27,452 nucleotides of DNA from a virus. A program made the translations under genes and the position numbers. The stretch spans positions 1-27,452 of IMG/VR virus record IMGVR_UViG_3300025727_000043; one strand, 5' to 3'. Under the pieces are notes generated by a model that saw only the letters and a list, made by a program, of their open reading frames with translations, was not told the origin of the DNA and made no database searches. Position 1 is the stretch's first letter, and every line of letters starts with the position of its first letter. Of this stretch, positions 8,328 to 15,076 are shown in pieces.

Positions 8328-8681
8328 ATGTCAATGAATCTTACTGGTAGAAACATAGAATACCTAGTAAAAGTAGGTGCTAGGTCACAAGTTGTTCTTA
8401 ATATAACAGATTCTGTAGGAGTAATTAAGGATTTATCAGATACTAGTACATATGCCACAGCTACTTGGAAAGTATGGCAACCAGATGGTACTTTGTTAAT
8501 TAATGGTAGTGCAACATATAGTAATAGATCAGCAGGAGAAATATCATACCTCTTAACAGCAACTGATACAGTCATAGCAAATAGTGGTATCTGGGAAGGA
8601 GAAGTCGAACTGTTTAACACAAGTGGGGTTATGACAGAACAATCGGAAACTTTTAATTTTACCATTGAGGAGAGTTACTAA
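8328..8681 (+). CDS. Small beta-sandwich protein, BppU N-terminal-like
   Basis: A 117-residue protein of almost entirely alternating beta pattern. The core A-T-A-T-W-K-V-W-Q-P-D-G-T-L-L-I-N-G followed by G-I-W-E-G-E-V-E-L-F-N-T-S-G resembles the N-terminal domain of phage baseplate upper proteins (BppU family), which attaches receptor-binding parts to the baseplate. The ATG at 8328 is followed two codons later by another ATG; the first is favoured by GAGGGT 11 bases upstream and by the TATA spacing. It is coupled to the next small gene by TAATG. Location after the adhesin and rod genes suits a baseplate or fibre-adaptor role. Assignment is by pattern only. Confidence 0.5.
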   Translation: MSMNLTGRNIEYLVKVGARSQVVLNITDSVGVIKDLSDTSTYATATWKVWQPDGTLLINGSATYSNRSAGEISYLLTATDTVIANSGIWEGEVELFNTSGVMTEQSETFNFTIEESY

Positions 8682-8839
8682 TGGGTTCTATAAAGATTCT
8701 AGTAGGTGGAGAATGTAAATTCTGTGGACATTCACAACAAACACATGAAGAAAATACAGGTTGTACACACCCAATACCTGAAACTGGTGAATCATCAGGT
8801 GATGGTGTATGTGGCTGTGAAAGAATAGGCTCATACTAA
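8681..8839 (+). CDS. 52-residue zinc-binding microprotein
   Basis: The protein reads ECKFCGHSQQTHEENTGCTH in its first part and GVCGCERIGSY at the end. The C-x2-C-x-H ... C-x-H and C-x-C groups look like a compact zinc knuckle, a form common in tiny virus proteins. The start shares one base with the stop of the preceding gene (TAATG), with GAGGAG 8 bases upstream. The stop is at 8837-8839, followed at once by the TATA box of the next gene. Function unknown. Confidence 0.65.
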   Translation: MGSIKILVGGECKFCGHSQQTHEENTGCTHPIPETGESSGDGVCGCERIGSY

Positions 8840-8840
8840 A

Positions 8841-8850
8841 CATATATATA
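8841..8850 (+). promoter_or_regulatory. TATA box for the Cas4-like nuclease gene
   Basis: CATATATATA is centred about 26 bases before ATG 8872. Confidence 0.65.
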
Positions 8851-8871
8851 GTACAATCATTAATTCAACAT

Positions 8872-9636
8872 ATGTTAAAGATAGACGACATAAATGAGGA
8901 AGTCTATTTCCAGTTTAGAAGGTCTCAGATGGAGGCTATGCATACTGAAAGGCTTGGAGTAATTCACGTCAGTGACATAATCAAGCCATGTATGAGAAAC
9001 GTAATTTATAAGAAGACCATGCCTGAAACTGGAATGAATACAGAAAATACAAAGTCATTATATTTTGGACAGGTTGTTCATAGCAATTCACAGGTGGCAA
9101 AGGATGAAAAATATCATGAAATGTTCTTTGCCTATGATTATGTAAGGGATGTATCACTAACCAGAGAGGAAGCCTTGGAGATACCAATAGAGGATGAGAG
9201 ACATCTAGATATTATTTATGGAAGTGCTGATGATGTGTTGAAAATAGGTGGTAAATGGGTGATTTGTGACAAGAAGACAACAGGAAGTATTGACTATTTC
9301 AACAAGGCAACAGGAAAGGCTAGTGATTCTCACAAGGATCAGATCAACAGGTATAGGGTACTATTAAAGAAATGTTATGATATAGATGCAGAGTTTGGAT
9401 GTGTAATTTACATTAGCAATAGAATAGAGAAAGACAAGAGGGACAAGCCAGCAATATTGTCATTCAAGTTAAGACCTGTTGAAGAGACGTTGGAAGACAT
9501 GATTAACAAAAGTAGTATTATCAAAGATGCAATAAATAATAAAATATTACCTGAGAGAACAAAATGTTTCCTATGTGACGGTATGTGTGATTATGCAAGT
9601 ATGTGTTTCACAGATGAAAGGTCAACATTCGATTGA
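8872..9636 (+). CDS. Cas4-like / RecB-family PD-(D/E)XK nuclease with Fe-S cysteines
   Basis: A 254-residue protein of about the usual Cas4/AddB-C-terminal size. Visible motifs in order: Cys40 in HVSDIIKPCMR; His70 in GQVVH; Asp120/121 in YGSADD; the D-x-K core C-D-K-K-T-T (Asp133, Lys135); Q-x-x-x-Y (Gln157, Tyr161); and a C-terminal cluster CFLCDGMCDYASMC (Cys232, 235, 239, 245). Cys40 with three of the C-terminal cysteines would hold a 4Fe-4S cluster as in Cas4 and AddB. Such enzymes cut or resect single-stranded ends. No CRISPR or cas1/cas2 lies nearby, and it precedes the terminase genes. A role in virus recombination or DNA-end processing linked to packaging is therefore more likely than spacer acquisition. 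It has its own TATA box. Confidence 0.8.
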   Translation: MLKIDDINEEVYFQFRRSQMEAMHTERLGVIHVSDIIKPCMRNVIYKKTMPETGMNTENTKSLYFGQVVHSNSQVAKDEKYHEMFFAYDYVRDVSLTREEALEIPIEDERHLDIIYGSADDVLKIGGKWVICDKKTTGSIDYFNKATGKASDSHKDQINRYRVLLKKCYDIDAEFGCVIYISNRIEKDKRDKPAILSFKLRPVEETLEDMINKSSIIKDAINNKILPERTKCFLCDGMCDYASMCFTDERSTFD

Positions 9637-9643
9637 AAAAAAT

Positions 9644-9653
9644 CTTTAAATAA
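9644..9653 (+). promoter_or_regulatory. TATA box for the putative small terminase
   Basis: CTTTAAATAA is centred about 28 bases before ATG 9677 but only 8 bases before the in-frame GTG at 9656. This supports ATG 9677 as the start. Confidence 0.6.
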
Positions 9654-9676
9654 TAGTGTATAAGAACTGTTATATA

Positions 9677-10201
9677 ATGGACAAAAATGATAAAATTTTC
9701 AAAATTAAACCCATAGGTAACAAGAACATAGTCGTGGAAGACAAGAGAAAAACCATCTCACCATTTAACAGTGCCAAACATTTTAAGGATGCAAACATAC
9801 CAGCACTTTGTGATCAATGTGCTTACAGATCGATTGACGGTGGTGGAAATGGCAAATGTCCTAAGTATGAAGAGGGAGCTGTTTGTGGGATTAGGAAGGA
9901 TTTTATTAGTTTCATTAACGAGTTAGATACCAGAAATCCAGAAGACCTTAAAGGTATGATTGACATGGTTGCAAAACTTACATTTGAAAACGTGTTGATG
10001 ACATTAACCCAAGCCAAGTTTGATGGCAATGTACCAGACAGAAACAGTAAGAGTGAAATTAATACTTTGTTAAATATTGTAAAATCCATGAATGACTTGA
10101 ATAGTAAGATTACCATAACAGAGAAAAAAGAGTTCACAAAGGAGGGGGATATTAGCAATATATTCAGACAGATAAAAGCACAGAAATCAGGTGACGACTA
10201 A
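9677..10201 (+). CDS. Putative terminase small subunit with zinc cluster
   Basis: A 174-residue protein directly upstream of the large terminase. Residues about 38-70 contain A-L-C-D-Q-C-A-Y-R-S, K-C-P-K-Y and V-C-G-I, a four-cysteine cluster. The following region is predicted helical (ELDTRNPEDLKGMIDMVAKL, then NTLLNIVKSMNDLNSKI), and the C-terminus is basic and acidic mixed. Small terminase subunits typically sit just before TerL and are 150-200 residues, mostly helical, with a DNA-binding part. Position and size fit, but no sequence family is recognised. ATG 9677 is chosen over GTG 9656 from TATA spacing. The gene ends TAATAG at 10199, beside the suspected unusual start of the next gene. 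Confidence 0.5.
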   Translation: MDKNDKIFKIKPIGNKNIVVEDKRKTISPFNSAKHFKDANIPALCDQCAYRSIDGGGNGKCPKYEEGAVCGIRKDFISFINELDTRNPEDLKGMIDMVAKLTFENVLMTLTQAKFDGNVPDRNSKSEINTLLNIVKSMNDLNSKITITEKKEFTKEGDISNIFRQIKAQKSGDD

Positions 10202-10203
10202 TA
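10189..10203 (+). promoter_or_regulatory. Shine-Dalgarno and possible ATA start codon of the terminase
   Basis: AGGTGA at 10189-10194, a good match to the archaeal Shine-Dalgarno sequence, lies 6 bases before ATA at 10201-10203. That ATA shares one base with the upstream stop (TAATA), exactly like the TAATG junctions at 4179, 8679, 15074, 24324 and 24713. The terminase frame is open from here to the first ATG at 10246, while no comparable motif precedes 10246. Confidence 0.45.
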
Positions 10204-10245
10204 GTTCGCCCAACAAACGAAGAGATAGAAGAACGACAGAATTTC

Positions 10246-11583
10246 ATGCAACAGATTGCAGATTGTGCCAAGAAGCCTAGTCTATTCAGCAAGATATTCT
10301 TAAACCATGACCTGTTTGATTATAATATAAAATATGTAGACTGTCAGGACAGATTCATAGTGTATAGAAGTGGAAGACAGGTGGGTAAAACCATGTCAAC
10401 TGCTGTAAAGGCAGTGCATTTTGCATTCTTTGCACCACTCATGCTAAAGACGGTAAAGAATGACTGTACAATAGTTATTGCTGCACCTACCCAAAATCAG
10501 GCAACAATCATGTTTGATAGGATTCGTTCATTGGTTATCAACAACGAGTTCCTCAAGGGGTATATTGTAAGAAACACACAAAGTGAACTTTGGCTTAACT
10601 TTTTAGACAATACTGGAATGAGCAAGATTATCACAAGGGCAACAGGTGAAACTGGTGTTGGATTGAGAGGTTACTCCCCACACGTTATTATCGCTGACGA
10701 ATGTTCCTTCATCAAGACTGACATACTTAGGGCATTTCTTCCGTCTGGTATGGCTACACAGGCAAAGGTATGGCTTACATCAACACCCTTCTCCAAGGCA
10801 GGCTACTTCTATGAGGCGTGTATGAACAGCAAGCCTAACAACCCCACTGGAATGTGGACAGAATTTCATGTTAAATCCATGATGAACCCACTCATTCAGG
10901 AAGATCCTGTATTCATAGAGGAAATTAAACGACTTACCAAGGAAGAGTATGTGCAAGAGGTAGAGGGAGAGTTCCTAGATATAGGAGATGCACTCATACC
11001 TAACTCACTAATAATGGAGGCACTTACAGATGGACACCCAAAGGGCAGGGTAAAATACTATATGGGTGTGGACGTTGCTAGAACAGGTCGTGATGAGACA
11101 GTGTTTACAATAATAGGTGTAGATGAGGATGATGTGGTATATCTTGAAGAAGTATATGCGGAATCACAAAGCAATGTGGTTGATGTAGCAGGTAGAATAG
11201 GAGACTTTGTACAACAATATCACCTAGAAACAGTATTTATAGACGAGACAGGACTTGGTGGTGGGTTGGTAGACTTGTGTCGTGAACGTGACATTCCAAC
11301 AAGAGGAGTCATGTTCTCATTGCAGGAAAAGGCAGACATGTACAAGAATCTCAGATTATTGTTTGAAAATCACAAGATTAAACTAAAGAATATTAACAAA
11401 ATGGTCTATCAACTGTCATATCTTAGAAGGGAGTATACAGAAAGTGGTATTATGAAGATTAAATCATATGAGCATGACGACTATCCTGACAGTCTTGTAC
11501 TTGCCTGTAGGGCAGTGAATACAGGTGAAGGTTGGTATGTTATGAGTATGGGTAAGGCTCTAAAAGAGTCACTATTCGGTTAA
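10246..11583 (+). CDS. terL: Terminase large subunit (DNA-packaging ATPase/nuclease)
   Basis: The motor protein that pumps viral DNA into procapsids and cuts concatemers. From the ATG at 10246 (445 residues) the ATPase domain shows Walker A R-S-G-R-Q-V-G-K-T (41-49), Walker B H-V-I-I-A-D-E (146-152) and the coupling motif L-T-S-T-P (177-181). The RNase H-like nuclease domain shows Asp276 in GVDVA, Asp333 in F-I-D-E-T-G and Asp415 in DDYPDSLVLA. The frame continues upstream without a stop to 10195, encoding V-R-P-T-N-E-E-I-E-E-R-Q-N-F. A start at ATA 10201 would give 460 residues. Length is normal for the family. It directly follows the putative small terminase, and its gene is the main evidence that this is a tailed virus. 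Confidence 0.93.
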   Translation: MQQIADCAKKPSLFSKIFLNHDLFDYNIKYVDCQDRFIVYRSGRQVGKTMSTAVKAVHFAFFAPLMLKTVKNDCTIVIAAPTQNQATIMFDRIRSLVINNEFLKGYIVRNTQSELWLNFLDNTGMSKIITRATGETGVGLRGYSPHVIIADECSFIKTDILRAFLPSGMATQAKVWLTSTPFSKAGYFYEACMNSKPNNPTGMWTEFHVKSMMNPLIQEDPVFIEEIKRLTKEEYVQEVEGEFLDIGDALIPNSLIMEALTDGHPKGRVKYYMGVDVARTGRDETVFTIIGVDEDDVVYLEEVYAESQSNVVDVAGRIGDFVQQYHLETVFIDETGLGGGLVDLCRERDIPTRGVMFSLQEKADMYKNLRLLFENHKIKLKNINKMVYQLSYLRREYTESGIMKIKSYEHDDYPDSLVLACRAVNTGEGWYVMSMGKALKESLFG

Positions 11584-11584
11584 A

Positions 11585-11594
11585 TTTATATAAT
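11585..11594 (+). promoter_or_regulatory. TATA box for the W-E-x-W-L-E-K protein
   Basis: TTTATATAAT directly after the terminase stop is centred about 25 bases before ATG 11614. Confidence 0.75.
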
Positions 11595-11613
11595 AATACA
11601 TAGTGGTTTATAT

Positions 11614-14040
11614 ATGGATTGGCGTGAATTTTTAGAAAAGGATGCTTTAGACGGTAAAGGTGCTAATGATAAGATTAAAGATCCAAAATGGCATGATGAT
11701 CCACCAGTAGAAGAAGGACATTATAAAGATATAAAAATAACTCCTAAAAAATTTTTAAGAACTGCAAGAAATGCAAGTACACCTACTAGACCAGAAGGAT
11801 CAAAAGATCCTTTAGCTCAAACAGAAGATAGTAAAAAACTTACTAGAAGACAAGTTAATGATGGTAAAACAACAGGATTAAATGATGCACACAGTAATCC
11901 AGAATTTGATGGCTCTAAACCAAGAAAAGGTCAATATGATATGAGAAGGGGTGATGAATTAGGTGCAGTTGAACATTATAAATATAGATTGAGACATGGT
12001 GGAACTGTAGCAAAACCAACTTTAGATACAGATCTTAAAAATAATAAAGTGGTAGGTCATGAAGGTAGACATAGGTCAAGAGCTGCAATGGAAGAAGGAC
12101 TTAAAAAAATACCAACAAAATTACTTAATAATAGATTTGATGATGAAAATAATAAAAAAAGAGATCTAAAAGGATTAAAATATGAACAAGATTTAACTGA
12201 AAGTTCTAAAGAATTACCAAAAACTAGTGGAAAAGACACTAGACACCCAATGTTAGGTAGAAAAAAATCATGGGAATCATGGTTAGAAAAGGATTCTTTA
12301 GATGGTAAACAAAGTGCAGGTGGATTACCAAAAGGTTCAAAAAACTCAGGCTTGACACCTAAACAAAGAAAAATACAACAATCTATTGATAAAGAGAATG
12401 ATTCTGATAATCAATATTATTTTACCAAAGCATGGGAATCATGGTTAGAGAAAAAAAATAGAACTATTAATGATGATTTTCCAAAAGGAAAACCTCCACA
12501 CATAGATTATAATAAAACACCAGATAAGACTATTCCTCGTACAAGAAGTGATTTTGATGATGAGACACATGAAGATCCATATGTTAATAACAGTATATCT
12601 TCAGTTGATTTATGGGAATCATGGCTAGAAAAAGCATGTAAGGGAGGTAATTGTGGAGATAGAAAAATGTGGGAAGCATTTAGAACACATCATAATGAAA
12701 ACAAGGATAGAAAAAGATCAAAGGAAGATCTTGATATTTTTGACTCAAATATTATAATTCATGATAACAATGGTGCTGGTAGCAAAGAATTAAAAAATAC
12801 AAATAGTGGTAGAAGATTAAATGATAGAATAAGAACTACTACACCAAAAGCAGGTGCTAAAAGAAATCAAATAGATGTTGAACTTGCACATGAAATGAAA
12901 TCATGGGAAGTATGGTTAGAAAAGAACAATGCCATAGAAACATCTCACAAAGAGGGTGAAAAAAAGGAAGAATGGAATGGTAAATTTGACAATTCTACTA
13001 CCAGAGATGATGCAGAAAATGACGATGATAAGGCTATTGGTGAGGAAGAATCACTAGAGGAATTAACTGACGGTAAGTTAGAAGAAGTAGAGAAATTAAA
13101 AGCATGGGAAGTATTCTTAGAAAAGAATCAATATCCAACAGATAATCGTAAAGAAATAACAGATAAAGATGGTGATACTATAATAGATGAAAGTGGAACT
13201 CAATTACAAACTTCAGGAGAAACTGGACAAGCAACATTAACTTCTGATGATAATAGAGATATGGAAAATGAAAATACTAGTAATAATTTGACTACACGTT
13301 ATGGTAAAGGTGGTGCAGGTAGAATAGCACAAAATACTGGAGCAGGTGGTAGAGGTAGACAAGGTGGAAATAAAAGAGGTGGAAGTGTAAAAACACCACA
13401 AGGTCAAAATATTTCACATGATGGTAGTGAATATAATGAAAGTACAGGAGATTATAATGCTACTCAATTTGGTACAGATAGAATATTAGCTAGATTTAAA
13501 GAAGAAGATCGAGTTGCTAAACTAAAACCAAAAAAACCAAGTAGTCCAAATGCTGTAAACTCAAAACAACCATCATCAAAAGATGATTATGCACTACATG
13601 ATACAGAAGATGTAGGTAGAAAAGTAACAGCAGGTATGCAATCATTGAAATCATGGGAATCATGGTTAGAAAAGAAAACAACTAAAGAGTCAAACGTAGG
13701 AATTCGTAATGGAATACCACATCCAGCAGCTAGAACTGCTAATGAAATAGAAGCATCCGCACAGCAAGCAGCATCAACAGGCGACGTGAACATAGGAACA
13801 TTAAATGCCGATATGAAGAAGAAAAAGTCATGGGAAGCATGGATAGAGAAGATGCAGGGAGCAGGCGATGCACGCTATGGTAATCAACATTTGACTGGAC
13901 TAGACCAAAAACCAGTAGACAATGAAGAGGATGAAGCCAATATTTTGCCTGAAAAAGACGAAAAAACTGACGATAAAGAAGAAAAACAAGAAAAAACTGA
14001 AGATAAGGAAGACAAAGATAATAAACCTTATAAAGCATAA
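11614..14040 (+). CDS. Low-complexity protein with eight W-E-x-W-L-E-K motifs and a ParB-like segment
   Basis: An 808-residue, highly charged protein, probably mostly disordered. Eight copies of [SA]-W-E-x-[WF]-[LI]-E-K begin at Trp 3 (as W-R-E-F-L-E-K), 220, 274, 334, 431, 498, 681 and 740; a degenerate M-W-E-A-F lies near 353. Between them are Lys/Asp/Asn/Gly-rich linkers of about 50-180 residues. Residues about 118-170 contain G-H-E-G-R-H-R-S-R-A-A-M-E-E-G with I-P-T-K-L-L after it, the pattern of ParB/sulfiredoxin-like folds found in some phage proteins. The C-terminal 40 residues are nearly all Lys, Glu and Asp. The motif also ends the next protein. Position after terL, where portal and head genes usually stand, suggests a head-assembly, scaffold or virion-core role, but no family is recognised. 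Codon use shifts near 13735 (see findings). Confidence 0.6.
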   Translation: MDWREFLEKDALDGKGANDKIKDPKWHDDPPVEEGHYKDIKITPKKFLRTARNASTPTRPEGSKDPLAQTEDSKKLTRRQVNDGKTTGLNDAHSNPEFDGSKPRKGQYDMRRGDELGAVEHYKYRLRHGGTVAKPTLDTDLKNNKVVGHEGRHRSRAAMEEGLKKIPTKLLNNRFDDENNKKRDLKGLKYEQDLTESSKELPKTSGKDTRHPMLGRKKSWESWLEKDSLDGKQSAGGLPKGSKNSGLTPKQRKIQQSIDKENDSDNQYYFTKAWESWLEKKNRTINDDFPKGKPPHIDYNKTPDKTIPRTRSDFDDETHEDPYVNNSISSVDLWESWLEKACKGGNCGDRKMWEAFRTHHNENKDRKRSKEDLDIFDSNIIIHDNNGAGSKELKNTNSGRRLNDRIRTTTPKAGAKRNQIDVELAHEMKSWEVWLEKNNAIETSHKEGEKKEEWNGKFDNSTTRDDAENDDDKAIGEEESLEELTDGKLEEVEKLKAWEVFLEKNQYPTDNRKEITDKDGDTIIDESGTQLQTSGETGQATLTSDDNRDMENENTSNNLTTRYGKGGAGRIAQNTGAGGRGRQGGNKRGGSVKTPQGQNISHDGSEYNESTGDYNATQFGTDRILARFKEEDRVAKLKPKKPSSPNAVNSKQPSSKDDYALHDTEDVGRKVTAGMQSLKSWESWLEKKTTKESNVGIRNGIPHPAARTANEIEASAQQAASTGDVNIGTLNADMKKKKSWEAWIEKMQGAGDARYGNQHLTGLDQKPVDNEEDEANILPEKDEKTDDKEEKQEKTEDKEDKDNKPYKA

Positions 14041-14905
14041 AGTAAGGAGTATTAATATGGAAGATCTCAACAAAATATCATCTACAAGAGTTGGGGATAA
14101 CATACATTTCTATGTAAACGGTCAGGAAGACAAGGGCGTTGTGGTCAAAATGGACACAGGATATGTAACTGTGCTCAAAGACAACGGAGATTTTCAAGAT
14201 ATTCACATCAATGACACATTCTTCATTAAAGATATACTAGTAAACAAGTCATGGAATGATATGACTATGGAAGAAAGAACTGTCAAACTTCATGAAATCA
14301 AGGCATATAGTCCTAGATTCCTAGCAAAATCATGGCAAGAACTTCCAAAAGAACTTAAAGATGTAATGTTAGAAAAAACAGATGATAGAGTAAAAATTAT
14401 TGAGGCAAATAAACCAAGTCCTTTGGATTCTGAAAAAGATGGATTTTTATCAGAAACAGATACTCCAGCAAGTAAAGAATTAAGACAACATTGGAGAGAT
14501 ACAAGAACAAAATCCAACGTAGAACAAGGACACCTTGGCAGTGCAGGTAGGGCAAGTCATGCACCTGAAACAAACATGGACATTGATGCTACAGAAGACT
14601 ATGAAGGTCAAACTGAAGATGAAAAGAAAGAACAATTTAAACATGAAGATAAAAAACCTCAAACTACTGATAAATCAACTAGAGCAGCAAGAGGTGGAAA
14701 TATGAATTCTGGAACAACATTAAGACCTAGTGACATAGAAGATTTAAAAAATTTAGATGGAAGTAATAATACACAGGCAACACCTACATCTGAGACAAAA
14801 TATTTTGGTGCTAATGGTAAACAAATAACAAGAGAAGAACATGAAAAAACAAAAACATATGGATCAATGCAGGAACAAATATGGGAAGATTGGTTAAACA
14901 AAGAA
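11617..14905 (+). repeat. Dispersed W-E-x-W-L-E-K coding repeats across two genes
   Basis: Copies start at about 11620, 12271, 12433, 12613, 12904, 13105, 13654 and 13831 in the first gene and at 14882 in the next (as W-E-D-W-L-N-K). The 19-base stretch CATGGGAATCATGGTTAGA is identical at 12269, 12431 and 13652, so recent duplication or recombination is likely. Confidence 0.8.
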
Positions 14906-15076
14906 ACCATGAGTGGTGGAGATAGTTCCCCAGCACAAACAGCTATAACTACTGGTACAACTGGTGTTTATAACGCTATTTATGGCAAAGATGGCAGAAT
15001 CAAAGGTCAAGAAAAAGATAAGGAAGAAGAAACAGAAAAAGACAAAGAAGATAAAGAAAAAGAAAGGAAAGGATAA
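14057..15076 (+). CDS. Hypothetical protein: beta-barrel-like N-terminus and disordered tail
   Basis: A 339-residue protein starting at ATG 14057, supported by AAGGAGT at 14044-14050. A longer frame from 13922 overlaps the preceding gene and is not used. Residues about 10-60 (VGDNIHFYVNGQEDKGVVVK, then G-Y-V-T-V-L-K-D-N-G-D-F-Q) look like a small beta-barrel. Residues 60-115 are helical with W-N-D-M-T-M-E-E-R and S-W-Q-E-L-P. From about 120 on the protein is hydrophilic and low-complexity, with one W-E-D-W-L-N-K motif near residue 276 and a Lys/Glu/Asp tail. The motif and tail tie it to the preceding protein, so the two probably act in the same particle or bind the same partner. Stop and next start overlap as TAATG. 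No family recognised. Confidence 0.6.
   Translation: MEDLNKISSTRVGDNIHFYVNGQEDKGVVVKMDTGYVTVLKDNGDFQDIHINDTFFIKDILVNKSWNDMTMEERTVKLHEIKAYSPRFLAKSWQELPKELKDVMLEKTDDRVKIIEANKPSPLDSEKDGFLSETDTPASKELRQHWRDTRTKSNVEQGHLGSAGRASHAPETNMDIDATEDYEGQTEDEKKEQFKHEDKKPQTTDKSTRAARGGNMNSGTTLRPSDIEDLKNLDGSNNTQATPTSETKYFGANGKQITREEHEKTKTYGSMQEQIWEDWLNKETMSGGDSSPAQTAITTGTTGVYNAIYGKDGRIKGQEKDKEEETEKDKEDKEKERKG

Noticed and set aside
13922-14056. N-terminal extension of the 14057 gene, lysine-rich
   Set aside because: It overlaps the acidic C-terminus of the preceding gene in another frame, and a strong Shine-Dalgarno supports ATG 14057.
14400-14480. SETDTP in the 14057 protein as another copy of the fibre ETDT module
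   Set aside because: Only four residues match and the following aromatic pattern is missing.
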